Positions 1 to 8,423 are shown, counted from the stretch's first letter. The stretch: 64,000 nucleotides of DNA from Actinoplanes sandaracinus (GCF_030009775.1 NZ_JASCTH010000009.1:62001-126000); one strand, 5' to 3'. Translations and numbers: made by a program. Notes: generated by a model from the sequence alone, not told the origin.

Positions 1-609
1 GTGGCCGAGCAGACCGGGCTGATCGGGCTGCTCGGCCACCGGGCGCTGCGGCTGGCGTGCGAACAGGCCGCCGCCTGGCACCGCGAGCACGGCCTCTACC
101 TGACCGTCAACGTCTCCACCCACCAGCTGCGCGATCCCGGCTTCGGCGACTCGGTGCTGGAGGTCCTGGCGCAGACCGGGCTGCCCGCCGGCGCCCTGGT
201 GCTGGAGATCACCGAATCGGTGCTCATCGACGCAGCGGACACCCCGGTGCTCGGAACCCTGCGAGCACACGGCGTCCGGATCGCCATCGACGACTTCGGC
301 ACCGGGTACTCGTCACTGGCGTACCTGCACACCCTGCCGGTCGACATCCTGAAGATCGACCAGTCGTTCATCCGCCGCCACCAGGACCCGCCGCGGCCTC
401 AGGACGTGAGTCTGACCAGGGCGATCCTGGAGCTGGCCCGCAGCCAGGATCTGCTCGCGGTGGCCGAGGGGGTGGAGACGGCCGGGCAGGCGGACCTGCT
501 CCGGGAGCTGAACTGCCCGCTCGTGCAGGGCTATCACTTCGGCCGGCCGGCGCCCGCGGAGGCGATCGGGGCGCTGTTGCGCGAGGCGGCCCTTCGCGCC
601 GCCGCCTGA
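1..609 (+). CDS. EAL-domain c-di-GMP phosphodiesterase, C-terminal part (5' end outside window)
   Basis: The reading frame is open from base 1, and the GTG there encodes what is normally an internal residue of the domain (VAEQTGLI). The gene therefore starts upstream and only about 202 residues are visible. Hallmarks of an EAL phosphodiesterase, which hydrolyses cyclic di-GMP, follow in order: [41 protein letters not shown] and QGYHFGRP. The [11 protein letters not shown]sp pair, the Lys of LKID and the Glu of EGVET correspond to metal-binding and catalytic positions, so the domain looks active. The EAL signature itself lies upstream of the window, and whether a GGDEF, PAS or membrane part precedes it cannot be seen. 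The next gene, glgC, is on the same strand 98 bases downstream with a promoter-like element of its own. Confidence 0.93.
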   Translation: MAEQTGLIGLLGHRALRLACEQAAAWHREHGLYLTVNVSTHQLRDPGFGDSVLEVLAQTGLPAGALVLEITESVLIDAADTPVLGTLRAHGVRIAIDDFGTGYSSLAYLHTLPVDILKIDQSFIRRHQDPPRPQDVSLTRAILELARSQDLLAVAEGVETAGQADLLRELNCPLVQGYHFGRPAPAEAIGALLREAALRAAA

Positions 610-691
610 GCGTCACCATGCCGGTAAGAGGACGGCAGGGGCAGCAAGATATTTCGAACCGCCCTTTCGGGTGGCGCGGGGGCGGCCGGAA

Positions 692-697
692 TATTAG
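692..697 (+). promoter_or_regulatory. Candidate -10 element for glgC
   Basis: TATTAG lies 10 bases before the glgC ATG in an otherwise G+C-rich spacer, and no Shine-Dalgarno sequence is visible before the start. This fits leaderless or near-leaderless transcription, which is common in actinobacteria. No convincing -35 box was found, so this is inference. Confidence 0.3.
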
Positions 698-707
698 CGT
701 CCTCCCC

Positions 708-1940
708 ATGGCTGTCAAGGTGCTTGCGATCGTTCTGGCTGGTGGGGAAGGCAAGCGCCTGATGCCGTTGACGGCTGACCGGGCCAAACCCGGTGTTCCG
801 TTCGGCGGCATCTATCGCATGATCGATTTCGTGCTGTCGAACCTGGCGAACGCGGGCTTCCTGAAGATCGTCGTCCTGACGCAGTACAAGTCGCACTCCC
901 TCGACCGGCACATCTCCAAGACGTGGCGCATGTCGACGCTGCTCGGCAACTACGTCACCCCGGTCCCCGCGCAGCAGCGGCTCGGGCCGCGCTGGTTCGC
1001 CGGTTCCGCCGACGCGATCTACCAGAGCCTTAACCTGATCAACGACGAGTCTCCGGACTACGTGATCGTGTTCGGCGCCGACCACATCTACCGCATGGAC
1101 CCGAAGCAGATGGTCAACGACCACATCGCGTCGGGCGCCGCGGTCACCGTCGCCGGCATCCGCCAGCCGCTGTCGCTCGCCGACCAGTTCGGCGTCATCG
1201 ACGTCGGCCCCGACGGCAAGAAGATCAAGGCGTTCCGCGAGAAGCCGAAGGACGCGGTCGGCCTGCCCGACTCGCCCGGCGAGGTCTACGCGTCGATGGG
1301 CAACTACGTCTTCACCACCCGGGCGCTGTGCGAGGCGGTCAGCGCCGACGCGCAGAACCCCGACAGCAAGCACGACATGGGCGGCAACATCATCCCGATG
1401 CTGGTGGAGAAGGGCGAGGCGAACGTCTACGACTTCCGCGACAACGAGCTGCCCGGCGCCACCGAGCGCGACCGCGGCTACTGGCGCGACGTGGGCACGC
1501 TCGACTCGTTCTACGAGGCCCACATGGACCTCATCGCCACCCTGCCGATCTTCAACCTCTACAACCACGACTGGCCGATCTTCACCAACTACGGCTCGTG
1601 GCCGCCGGCGAAGTTCGTGCACGGCTACGACGACCGCCAGGGCCGCGCCATCGACTCGATGATCTCCCCCGGCGTCGTGGTCTCCGGCGCGCTGGTCGAG
1701 CGCTCGGTGATCTCCCCGAACGTCCGGGTGAACTCCTGGGCCCACGTCGACGGCGCGGTGATCATGGAGGGCGTCTCGGTCGGGCGGCGCGCGGTCATCC
1801 GCAACGCCATCATCGACAAGAACGTCATCATCCCCGAGGGCGCCCAGATCGGCGTCGACCTCGACCGCGACCGCAAGCTCTACACCGTCAGCGACAACGG
1901 CGTGGTCGTCATCGGCAAGGGCCAGCGGGTGGAGCTCTGA
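708..1940 (+). CDS. glgC: Glucose-1-phosphate adenylyltransferase (ADP-glucose pyrophosphorylase)
   Basis: Makes ADP-glucose from glucose-1-phosphate and ATP, the committed step of classical bacterial glycogen synthesis, in the cytoplasm. The protein of 410 residues has the usual family length. The N-terminal nucleotidyltransferase domain opens with [13 protein letters not shown] and AKPGVPFGG, followed by GADHIYRMD and FREKPK. A C-terminal left-handed beta-helix with hexapeptide-like repeats follows (about residues 300-400). The ATG at 708 was chosen because [15 protein letters not shown] matches the family's N-terminus; the same frame is open further upstream but codes for low-complexity Arg/Gly/Pro there. 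Other glg genes are not adjacent. A hairpin follows the stop. Confidence 0.97.
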   Translation: MAVKVLAIVLAGGEGKRLMPLTADRAKPGVPFGGIYRMIDFVLSNLANAGFLKIVVLTQYKSHSLDRHISKTWRMSTLLGNYVTPVPAQQRLGPRWFAGSADAIYQSLNLINDESPDYVIVFGADHIYRMDPKQMVNDHIASGAAVTVAGIRQPLSLADQFGVIDVGPDGKKIKAFREKPKDAVGLPDSPGEVYASMGNYVFTTRALCEAVSADAQNPDSKHDMGGNIIPMLVEKGEANVYDFRDNELPGATERDRGYWRDVGTLDSFYEAHMDLIATLPIFNLYNHDWPIFTNYGSWPPAKFVHGYDDRQGRAIDSMISPGVVVSGALVERSVISPNVRVNSWAHVDGAVIMEGVSVGRRAVIRNAIIDKNVIIPEGAQIGVDLDRDRKLYTVSDNGVVVIGKGQRVEL

Positions 1941-1962
1941 ACCCCTTTCCCCCCTTCGGGTA

Positions 1963-1995
1963 CGGGACCGGCCGCCCCCAACCGCACCGGTCCCG
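1963..1995 (+). terminator. Hairpin downstream of glgC
   Basis: Nine-base perfect stem, CGGGACCGG (1963-1971) with CCGGTCCCG (1987-1995), around a 15-base loop, 22 bases after the glgC stop. There is no T tract, as is usual for actinobacterial terminators. Confidence 0.5.
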
Positions 1996-2086
1996 TCCCG
2001 GACCACGACGCGACGAAGGCGCCACCACCGGGCCGCCCCGCGACCACCGGGCTGTTGCCCACCTCACGGCCACCCCAGCCCCGGCC

Positions 2087-2210
2087 GTAGCCCGGACACG
2101 CCACCCAGCCGCCGTGACACGCCCGAACGACGGCCGGCCCCGGTCCCAGCCCCGCCAGCCGTAGCCCACACACCCCACCCAGCCGCCGTGACACGCCCGA
2201 ACGACGGCCG
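2087..2210. repeat. Two direct copies of a ~50-bp sequence in the glgC-araC spacer
   Basis: The spacer 1941-2366 (426 bases) holds no gene I can support. Copies at 2087-2136 and 2161-2210 lie 74 bases apart. They are identical over 36 bases from CCACCCAGCCGCCGTGACAC onward, with a few differences in the first 14 bases. Function unknown; a local duplication is the simplest reading. Confidence 0.75.
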
Positions 2211-2366
2211 CCGTGGGTTGGCGGGTGCGCCGCGGCGCTTTCGTAGGCGCGCGACTGGTGAAGCGGCCGGCGTTGCGGGTGGAGGCGGGCCGGCGGAGGG
2301 GTAGGACGGGGACGGCGATGGTGCGGTCGGGGGCGGGCTGGGCGTACCAGGGAATGGGTGAAAAGG

Positions 2367-3380
2367 TCAGGCGCGGTCGCGGAGGGTCTGGGACGGGGTG
2401 ACGCCGAAGCGGACGCGGTAGGCGCCCGCGAAGCGGCCCAGATGGGTGAAGCCCCAGCGGTAGGCGATCTCGCTGACGCTCGCCTGGCCGGGATCCGAGC
2501 GGGACAGTTCGGCGTGGACGCCGTCGAGGCGCAGCCGGCGCAGATAGGTCAGCGGCGGCATGCCGACGTGCTGGCGGAACGACTCCTGCAGGACGCGGAC
2601 GCCGACGCCGGCCACGGCCGCCAGGTCGTGGATCGTGTAGGGGCGCCACGGCTCGGTGTGCATGGCGTCGAGGGCGCGTTTGACGGTGCGCGGGCGGTGC
2701 GGGCCCTGCAGGCCGGCCGGTTCCTCGCCGTAGGGATGCTCGACGGTCAGTGCCAGGCCGCTGACCACCATGTCGCGCCAGCGGGCCGCCATGCGGGGCT
2801 GGCTGGCCAGGCCGTCGGGGCCGCACAGCTCGTGCAGCAGCAGGCGGACCAGGGCGGCCCAGGTGCGGCCGGGGCCGTCGACCAGGTCGAACGTGGCGCC
2901 GAGCGGCAGCGGCGACACCAGGCGGTGGTCGAGGGCGGCGTCGAGTTCGCGTTCCAGGGCGGCGCGTTCCACCTTGACGCTGAGCAGGCGGCAGGAGCCG
3001 GGCCACTCCAGCTCGATGGCGCCGGTGGGCCGGTAGACCACGGCGCGGGTGGGATCGGCGAGGACCACCGCGCCCCGATGCTGGGAGCGGACCATGCCGT
3101 TGAGCGGGACCAACACGTGGTACGCCGTCTCCAGCGCGCCGATCGTGATGCGGATGTCGGTCCCGTACATCACCTCGCCGAGGGTGATCGGGCCGAGCAG
3201 CACCACGTCGGCGCTGAAACGGAACCCGCCGGGGTCGCCGACGGGTTCGATCTGGAGCGGTCCGTAGTACAGCTTGCGACAGAACTCCCGGGCCTCGTCC
3301 ATGTCGGTGGTGCGCAGACCGACATGGACCGGGACGTCCGCGCCCGGCGCTGCCGGGCCCGGGAGCCGACCGCCTGCCAT
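2367..3380 (-). CDS. AraC-family transcriptional regulator
   Basis: Protein of 337 residues from the ATG at 3380 (MAGGRLPG). The C-terminal third carries two helix-turn-helix units of AraC type: YTIHDLAAVAGVGVRVLQESFRQHVGMPPLTYLRRLRL, then VSEIAYRWGFTHLGRFAGAYRVRFGVTPSQTLR. These bind DNA as a tandem reader head. The N-terminal half resembles the cupin-like effector domain of the AraC_binding_2 type (AREFCRKLYYGPL, then ALETAYHVLVPLNGMV), which often senses small aromatics or metabolites; the ligand here is unknown. The frame is open further upstream, but that part antisenses the next gene. It starts 10 bases after the stop of the His-rich gene, so it is probably the last gene of the DUF4331 cassette. 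Confidence 0.88.
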   Translation of the reverse strand: MAGGRLPGPAAPGADVPVHVGLRTTDMDEAREFCRKLYYGPLQIEPVGDPGGFRFSADVVLLGPITLGEVMYGTDIRITIGALETAYHVLVPLNGMVRSQHRGAVVLADPTRAVVYRPTGAIELEWPGSCRLLSVKVERAALERELDAALDHRLVSPLPLGATFDLVDGPGRTWAALVRLLLHELCGPDGLASQPRMAARWRDMVVSGLALTVEHPYGEEPAGLQGPHRPRTVKRALDAMHTEPWRPYTIHDLAAVAGVGVRVLQESFRQHVGMPPLTYLRRLRLDGVHAELSRSDPGQASVSEIAYRWGFTHLGRFAGAYRVRFGVTPSQTLRDRA

Positions 3381-3390
3381 GGCGTCCAGA

Positions 3391-3765
3391 CTAGACCGAG
3401 ACCGGCGCCCGTCCGGGAACCACATTCGCCGGCCAGGTGACCTCCGCGACGGCGCCGCCACGCACGTCGACCTGGGCGATCGGGGTGTCCTCGTCCTGCC
3501 AGACCACGTAGCGGCCTTCGGGAAGGCTGTCGATGACCACGCAGAAGGTGACACCGGAACGGACGTAACGGGCGCGGACCGCCGCGTGCGTACGCCGTCC
3601 GGTGTCCTCCACCGGGGACACCTCGATCTCGTGGCCGAGCAGCTGGGACGGCGTGGTGATGATGATCGCGCCGATCGAGCCACCGATGTTCAGCATCACC
3701 GTGCCCTGCCCCGACGGGGCGAACGTGTGGTGGTGGTGACCGTGATCAAGATGCCCGTGGCTCAT
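3391..3765 (-). CDS. Small protein with His-rich N-terminus, unknown function
   Basis: 124 residues. The first 13 residues include seven histidines (MSHGHLDHGHHHHT), a likely metal-binding tail. The remainder predicts as a small beta-rich domain (GTVMLNIGGSIGAIIITTP, RYVRSGVTFCVVIDSLPEGRYVVWQDED) resembling a compact beta-sandwich. I see no signal peptide or membrane segment, so it is probably cytoplasmic. It lies 49 bases downstream of the DUF4331 gene and 10 bases upstream of the AraC-type gene on the same strand, so co-transcription is likely. I do not recognise a characterised family. A role in metal handling for its neighbours is only inference from the histidines. Confidence 0.75.
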   Translation of the reverse strand: MSHGHLDHGHHHHTFAPSGQGTVMLNIGGSIGAIIITTPSQLLGHEIEVSPVEDTGRRTHAAVRARYVRSGVTFCVVIDSLPEGRYVVWQDEDTPIAQVDVRGGAVAEVTWPANVVPGRAPVSV

Positions 3766-3814
3766 GCCACCCCTCCGCTTCGCTCCGCACTGTCATGGTT
3801 GGTGACGCCGAACC

Positions 3815-5206
3815 TCATGAGGGGTTTCCGAATCCGTCGAACGGGGTGCCGAGGAACGGGAACTTCTTCAGGAGCTTGGCACTGGCGTCGTTGATGCTGA
3901 GGCCCTGCTCGACCAGGCCGGCCGCGGCGTCCGCCTTGAAGTCCTTGTTGACCAGCGGGACGGTGGCGCCGGCGATGGCCCGCAGCGAGATGGAGACCAC
4001 GTCGTCGGCGATGCGCCGCCCGTTCGGGAAACCGGCGATGTCACCGCCGACCACGCCGAACTTGTTCTCCTTGTCGGCCGGGGGAATGGCCGTGTTGAGC
4101 CGCAGCATGTCGGCCTGCAGCGCGCCGGTGTTGTTCTGGAAGCCGTCGATCAGACCGTCCGGGATGCCGGTGAGCAGGATCGCCAGCAGGTCGGCGCGGG
4201 GCTCCTTGGTCTTGTTGAGAGCGGCCAGGTTGTCGAACAGCCCCGGGTAGAGCACCGGGAGCAGCGCACCCAGCTCGGGCGTGGCGACGAACTCGGCGAA
4301 CCGCTTGTCCTCGCTCGGCGGCAGGCTGTTCCACTTGTCCTTCTGCGCCATCGGGACGATGACCTCGTTGAACAGCGGGTTGCCGAGCCGGGAGACCTGC
4401 ACGGCGGGGCCGACGACCACGTCGCCGTCGCCCTTGTTGCCGCGGACCTCGACCTGGCGGCGGCTCGCGGAGGTCCAGACACCGATGACGGCGCCGGCGT
4501 CCTTGGCGCGGACCCGCTTCTTGCCGTCCCGGCGGACCATGTGCAGCGGGATCTGGATCGCGATGCTGTGCACGTTGGTCTTGTCGGTGGCGTTGACCGC
4601 CTTGCCGGCGTAGTTGAACAGGTTCTTGCCGACCAGGTGCTTGTCCTGGAACGGGCGCAGCGTGCCGAGGTCGAAGATGGCGCCCAGGTCGACGAAGAAC
4701 GCGTCGGCCCGCTGGCCGGCGAAGACCTTCTCGCCGGACTTCAGGTGCTTCACGGCGTCCGCGGCGAGCTTGTCGTAGTCCGGGATGCTGATCTTGCCGA
4801 CATTGCACGGCGGGCACGGCAGCTTCGAGGCGAGCACGGTGCTCTTGCCGTGGCTGTCCACCTTGGTGACCGAGTAGAACTGGCGGCGGTTCCAGTTCTC
4901 GCTGTCCAGCGACTCGATCGGGCCGGTGTTGTAGAGGAAGGTCCGGTCGTTGCGCAGTTCGGTCCGGAACCGGAACTGGTACGTGATGTCCGGACGGGCG
5001 TCCCCGTTGGCGTCGATGTGGATCTCGTACAGCACGTCGTCGCCGAACTCGAAGAAGTTCGGGCCGCTGGCGGGAATCTGCAGCGGCACGTAGTTGGCGA
5101 TGATCGTTACGGTTTCCGGATCGTCCGGGCTGACGAAGGCGTACAGGTCGGAACTGTCAGCAACGGGGTCCTTGCTGATTTCCGGCGCTTCGCGGTGGGA
5201 AGACAT
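3815..5206 (-). CDS. DUF4331 family protein
   Basis: 463 residues, opening with the family's characteristic MSSHREAPEISKDPVADSSDLYAFVSPD. Further family features are DVLYEIHIDANGDARPDITYQF (residues about 75-96), GVWTSASRR and GGDIAGFPNGRRIADDVV. DUF4331 proteins are widespread but have no assigned biochemical function. DxDGDxxxD-like acidic stretches such as DANGDARPD look like calcium-binding loops, which is inference. I see no signal peptide, which is notable because the gene immediately upstream (52 bases away) encodes a Tat-signal protein. The two might travel together, but nothing here proves it. Start at ATG 5206, preceded by GGAGAT-type purines. Confidence 0.9.
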   Translation of the reverse strand: MSSHREAPEISKDPVADSSDLYAFVSPDDPETVTIIANYVPLQIPASGPNFFEFGDDVLYEIHIDANGDARPDITYQFRFRTELRNDRTFLYNTGPIESLDSENWNRRQFYSVTKVDSHGKSTVLASKLPCPPCNVGKISIPDYDKLAADAVKHLKSGEKVFAGQRADAFFVDLGAIFDLGTLRPFQDKHLVGKNLFNYAGKAVNATDKTNVHSIAIQIPLHMVRRDGKKRVRAKDAGAVIGVWTSASRRQVEVRGNKGDGDVVVGPAVQVSRLGNPLFNEVIVPMAQKDKWNSLPPSEDKRFAEFVATPELGALLPVLYPGLFDNLAALNKTKEPRADLLAILLTGIPDGLIDGFQNNTGALQADMLRLNTAIPPADKENKFGVVGGDIAGFPNGRRIADDVVSISLRAIAGATVPLVNKDFKADAAAGLVEQGLSINDASAKLLKKFPFLGTPFDGFGNPS

Positions 5207-5258
5207 GTTCGGGGGATCTCCTGTCGAGAACGGCGGAAGGTCGAGACGTGGGCGAAGG

Positions 5259-5534
5259 TCAGCGGCCGGCGGCTTTGAGCAGGCTGGCTACGAGCTTCTT
5301 GTCGGTGATCGTCTTGACCTTCTCACCGGAGAAGACATCGATCGTGCCCTTCTTGACGTCGCGCAGCGAGATCACCAGCGGCGCACCGTCGTCGTCGCTT
5401 TCCTGCTCACCGGCGAGGCTCAGCCCGGCCACCGAGGCAGCGGAGACACCGACACCGGTCGCGGCGAGGGCCAGCACGCGGCGGCGGGACAGCCACGAGG
5501 AGCGACCCTGTGCGCGATAACGAACACGACTCAT
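5259..5534 (-). CDS. Small twin-arginine-signal protein, unknown function
   Basis: 91 residues. The N-terminus has a twin-arginine motif (SRRRVLALAATG) followed by a hydrophobic stretch (ALAATGVGVSAASVAGLSLA), as expected for export by the Tat system. The mature part is only about 55 residues, begins with an acidic run (EQESDDDG), and contains VISLRDVKKGTIDVFSGEKVKTITD, which looks like a small beta-hairpin fold. There are no cysteines and no recognisable cofactor motif. It is the first gene of the likely Tat protein - DUF4331 - His-rich - AraC transcription unit, with an ECF-like promoter candidate upstream. I do not recognise a named family. Confidence 0.75.
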   Translation of the reverse strand: MSRVRYRAQGRSSWLSRRRVLALAATGVGVSAASVAGLSLAGEQESDDDGAPLVISLRDVKKGTIDVFSGEKVKTITDKKLVASLLKAAGR

Positions 5535-5595
5535 GCTTGGCCTTTCGTCGTTGAGGGGAGGGGCCTGACAGGCAATTCATCGTCGACGCCCGTCA

Positions 5596-5623
5596 GTACG
5601 AGATCCACAGTCCGGCGGTTCAA
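5596..5623 (-). promoter_or_regulatory. Candidate ECF-sigma-type promoter for the DUF4331 cassette
   Basis: On the minus strand TTGAACC (5617-5623) is followed 16 bases later by CGTAC (5596-5600). This resembles the AAC ... CGT pattern of ECF sigma-factor promoters. It lies about 60 bases upstream of the first gene of the cassette. The match is short and could be chance. Confidence 0.3.
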
Positions 5624-5664
5624 CAAATTTCTGAAAGCCGCCTGATGAGTTTCGGACGCGGCGG

Positions 5665-6579
5665 CTACGGGGTATCCCGGCGGCGGCGCAGTCGGGCGGC
5701 GCCGGCGGCGATCGCGGTCAGCGCGGCGACCACCACGGCCCCGCCGACCAGCCAATGTCCGAGAGTAACCGTCCCACCGTCGGCCGCGGCGAGTTGCGCA
5801 GTGACACTGCGCGCCGGCTCGGGTTCGTCCGGCGCGGAAGCGGACGGGGAAATCGCCGCGAGCGCGGAGGCGGCGGCGGGCGAGGGCGCGGCCGGGGAGG
5901 CGGTGGCCGCGGGCGTCGTGGGCGTGGGGAGCGCGGAAGGCGCTGTGGGCGCCGTCGTCGCCTCCACCGCGGCGAAGACCAGGTCCGAGCACGAGTAGTA
6001 GGTGTCCGGGGTGCTGGACGTCTGCCACACGACGTAGAGGATGTGCCGCCCGGTCCGCTGCGGCAGTCGCACCGCCATCTTGTACGCCCCACCGGTCAGC
6101 GGCGGATCCTTGATCTCGTCGAGTCGCCCGAGGTCGCCCCAGGCCAGTTCACCGGTGGGCGAGAAGCCCTCCTTGGTGAGGTAGAGCCGGAACGACCCCT
6201 GATGCGGGATCGTCCCCCGGTAGGAGATCTTCAGGTTCTGCCCGGACCGTACCGTCGTCGACGGGAAGTCGTCGCGCGGCAGGTCGAGGCCCCGGTAGGC
6301 GTCGAGGCCACCGCTGCAGAGTTTCCCGTCCGGCACGCGGGCCCGGTCGTCGCCGTTCACGTTCGCGAGCCGCAGGTTGTCGTACGCCCCCAGGAATCCG
6401 CCGGTGGCCTTGAGCGCGGCCTCGCAGGCCGCCGTGGCCCGGCGCGTGCCGTTGCCCGCGCAGGCCGTGTTGCGGCTGATCGGTGTCGTCGGTGACCCGT
6501 GCGCCGACGCGGGTGCGGGAACGGCGGGCACAGCGGCGGCGGCCAGCAGACCGGCGGCGGCGAGACGGCGGACGAGCAT
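5665..6579 (-). CDS. AA10 lytic polysaccharide monooxygenase with C-terminal membrane anchor
   Basis: 304 residues from ATG 6579 (MLVRRLAAAG), with a GGGAG ribosome site just upstream. A Sec signal peptide ends at ASA, so the mature protein starts with His, the first copper ligand of the histidine brace of chitin/cellulose-cleaving LPMOs (formerly CBM33). The second His sits in GRHILYVVW, and the core ends with the family-typical YYSCSDLVF. After the catalytic domain (about residues 28-215) comes a Pro/Ala/Thr/Ser-rich linker of some 65 residues. A hydrophobic helix (LVGGAVVVAALTAIAAGAA) and an Arg-rich tail follow. There is no carbohydrate-binding module and no LPXTG motif, so it is probably held in the membrane. 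Divergent from the FKBP gene. Confidence 0.9.
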   Translation of the reverse strand: MLVRRLAAAGLLAAAAVPAVPAPASAHGSPTTPISRNTACAGNGTRRATAACEAALKATGGFLGAYDNLRLANVNGDDRARVPDGKLCSGGLDAYRGLDLPRDDFPSTTVRSGQNLKISYRGTIPHQGSFRLYLTKEGFSPTGELAWGDLGRLDEIKDPPLTGGAYKMAVRLPQRTGRHILYVVWQTSSTPDTYYSCSDLVFAAVEATTAPTAPSALPTPTTPAATASPAAPSPAAASALAAISPSASAPDEPEPARSVTAQLAAADGGTVTLGHWLVGGAVVVAALTAIAAGAARLRRRRDTP

Positions 6580-6711
6580 GGGATCTCCCGGTGCGGCGAG
6601 GTTTGGCGCGTACTGCGGACCACCCGGAGGTACGGAGTTCAGGCACCGCTCGTTCACCCGCCATCGGCCTGTGGTTGCATGGCCGAGTCAGGTAAGAAAC
6701 CAGGAGGATTC

Positions 6712-7080
6712 ATGAGCAAGCCCGATGTCGGCCCCATTCCCGACGCCCCCGCCACCGAACTGGTGATCGAGGACATCCTCGAGGGCGAAGGCCAGGAGGC
6801 GAAGGCCGGTGACTTCGTGAGTGTCCACTACGTGGGTGTCGCCCAGTCCACGGGCAAGGAGTTCGACGCCTCCTACAACCGTGGCGAGCCGTTCGGCTTC
6901 CGGGTCGCCGGCGAGCAGGTCATCGCCGGCTGGGACCAGGGCGTCGCCGGGATGAAGGTGGGCGGCCGCCGCAAGCTGGTCATCCCGCCGCACCTGGGCT
7001 ACGGCTCGCGCGGCGCGGCCGGCGCGATCAAGCCGAACGAGACCCTGGTCTTCGTGGTGGACCTGCTTCAGGTCCACTGA
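6712..7080 (+). CDS. FKBP-type peptidyl-prolyl cis-trans isomerase
   Basis: 122 residues with a complete FKBP domain: DFVSVHYVGV, GKEFDASYNRGEPFGFRVAGEQVIAGWDQGVAGMKVGGRRKLVIPPHLGYG, and NETLVFVVDLLQV at the end. The conserved Tyr, Phe, Trp, Ile and Tyr of the FK506/proline pocket are in place, so it should be active in catalysing proline isomerisation during protein folding. No signal peptide, so cytoplasmic. The ATG at 6712 has an ideal AGGAGG at 6702-6707; the frame is open further upstream but lacks such support. Confidence 0.96.
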   Translation: MSKPDVGPIPDAPATELVIEDILEGEGQEAKAGDFVSVHYVGVAQSTGKEFDASYNRGEPFGFRVAGEQVIAGWDQGVAGMKVGGRRKLVIPPHLGYGSRGAAGAIKPNETLVFVVDLLQVH

Positions 7081-7173
7081 TCGTCGCCGGTGGGGCGGCC
7101 TGCCGGACGGGCCGCCTCACGGTGGGCGCGAGGAACCCTGACGTGCGACTGGCGCGAGAGCGACGTCCGGTGA

Positions 7174-7737
7174 TCAGCGGCCGGCGTTCCACAGTCGCTC
7201 CAGCAGGAGTCTGAGCGCGGGGGTGACGTCGTCGCCGGGACGGTCCAGCGCCAGGCCGTCGGCCACCCCGATCACCGCGGCGGTCGCCGCGGTGACGAAC
7301 GCGATGCCGGGCGCCGGGTCGATCAACCCGATCCGTACCCCGTTGGCCACCATCGCCGTGATCCACGGATCCTCCGCTCCGGCGGGCCGGTCGGCGGCGG
7401 CGAGGACGGCCCGGTCGCCGGGGTGGTTCCGCAGGTGCGCCCGCAGGCGCGCGCTGCCCTCGGTGAGCCGTTTCCACAGTTCGTCCGCGGTCGCGGCCTC
7501 CGGCCAGGCTCCCAGCACCGCGACGGTACGGGCGGCGACGTCCCCGGCCACCGCGCCGAACAGGTCCTCCTTGCCGTCGAAGTAGTGATAGGCGCTGGTC
7601 TTCGAGATCCCGGCGTCGGCGATGATCCGGTTGAAGGAGGCGCCGTCCCGGCCGTCGCGCGCGAAGTGCTCGCGGGCCACGGCGAGGATGGCGGCCCGGG
7701 CCTCGGGCGCCAGCCGGTCGAATCGGGGCAGCGGCAT
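7174..7737 (-). CDS. TetR-family transcriptional regulator
   Basis: 187 residues starting at ATG 7737. The N-terminal helix-turn-helix is typical of the family (AILAVAREHFARDGRDGASFNRIIADAGISKTSAYHYFDGKEDLFGAV), followed by an all-helical ligand-binding and dimerisation domain of unknown specificity. Its start codon lies 2 bases after the stop of the upstream membrane-protein gene, so the two are translationally coupled. The 17-bp palindrome in front of that operon is the obvious candidate for its own operator, which would make this an autoregulated membrane protein/TetR pair induced by an unknown ligand. Confidence 0.92.
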   Translation of the reverse strand: MPLPRFDRLAPEARAAILAVAREHFARDGRDGASFNRIIADAGISKTSAYHYFDGKEDLFGAVAGDVAARTVAVLGAWPEAATADELWKRLTEGSARLRAHLRNHPGDRAVLAAADRPAGAEDPWITAMVANGVRIGLIDPAPGIAFVTAATAAVIGVADGLALDRPGDDVTPALRLLLERLWNAGR

Positions 7738-7739
7738 GG

Positions 7740-8357
7740 TCAGCTCACCTCTCGCCGGTCCGCCCGCACGCCCGGGAACGGGCCGGCGGCCAGGGCGCGG
7801 TTGACACGGACGGTCAGCCACCAGTGGGCGGCCCACACCGGCAACGCGGCGGCTCCCCCGGCCAGCCCGGCCGGCCCGGGGACCAGCGACACGATCTGCA
7901 GCACGCACCAGCCGTAGCCGAGCACCGTCCAGCGCCGCACCGTCCGGGCCCCGGCGCCGTCGGCCGTGAGGGAGGCGGCGACCGCCCGGACGATGAAGAA
8001 GTCCTCGATGAAGTTGTGCGGGATCGCGAACATCCACCACACCGACCGTGGGCCGGCCCGCCGTGCCCCGGGCCGGACCAGGGTCAGGGTCCGTTGGAGG
8101 GCACGGCAGTAGAGCGCGACCAGCCCGAGGAACCCGGTGACGATCGCGGCGCTAGCCCAGAGGGGCCGCCCGGCTATCTCCCCCAGCAGACCGCTCCCCC
8201 ACCGCGGCGCCCAGACCGGATGGCTCAGCAGGACCACCACGCCGGCCGTCCCCACGATCCGCACCGCCGTCCTCGGGTCGCGCAGCGCCGGGAGACGTGG
8301 CCGGCTGACCGGCTTCGGTGAAGGGGGTTTCAGGGACGGTGTCGGGCCCGGCTTCAT
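7740..8357 (-). CDS. Multi-pass membrane protein co-transcribed with TetR regulator
   Basis: 205 residues from ATG 8357 (MKPGPTPSLKPP). There are about four hydrophobic helices (IVGTAGVVVLLSHPVW, ASAAIVTGFLGLVALYC, a region around WWMFAIPHNFIEDFFIVRAV, and VLGYGWCVLQIVSLVPGPAGLAGG), then WAAHWWLTVRVNRAL. I do not recognise a characterised family. Aromatic and acidic residues in HNFIEDFF stand out as possible functional positions. The frame extends to 8396, but that extension runs through the palindromic operator, so the internal ATG is preferred. Because it precedes and couples to a TetR gene, it may export or modify the regulator's ligand; this is inference. Confidence 0.75.
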   Translation of the reverse strand: MKPGPTPSLKPPSPKPVSRPRLPALRDPRTAVRIVGTAGVVVLLSHPVWAPRWGSGLLGEIAGRPLWASAAIVTGFLGLVALYCRALQRTLTLVRPGARRAGPRSVWWMFAIPHNFIEDFFIVRAVAASLTADGAGARTVRRWTVLGYGWCVLQIVSLVPGPAGLAGGAAALPVWAAHWWLTVRVNRALAAGPFPGVRADRREVS

Positions 8358-8379
8358 GACCGGGAAGTGTACTGCCAGT

Positions 8380-8396
8380 GTGTACCACTGGTACAC
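8380..8396. promoter_or_regulatory. 17-bp palindromic operator, probably for the adjacent TetR protein
   Basis: GTGTACCA-C-TGGTACAC is a perfect 8-bp inverted repeat around one central base, 22 bases upstream of the membrane-protein start. A further half-site-like GTGTAC occurs at 8368-8373. The size and symmetry suit a TetR dimer. Confidence 0.7.
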
Positions 8397-8423
8397 CCTC
8401 GAAGAGGGCCTCGCCGATGGGCC

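Noticed and set aside
534..2006. 490-residue frame antisense to glgC
   Set aside because: Composition is dominated by Val, Asp, His and Arg with no motif; it is the shadow of glgC.
8358..8396. Upstream start of the membrane protein (MYQWYTLAVHFPV)
   Set aside because: This extension is encoded by the palindromic operator; the internal ATG at 8357 is better.
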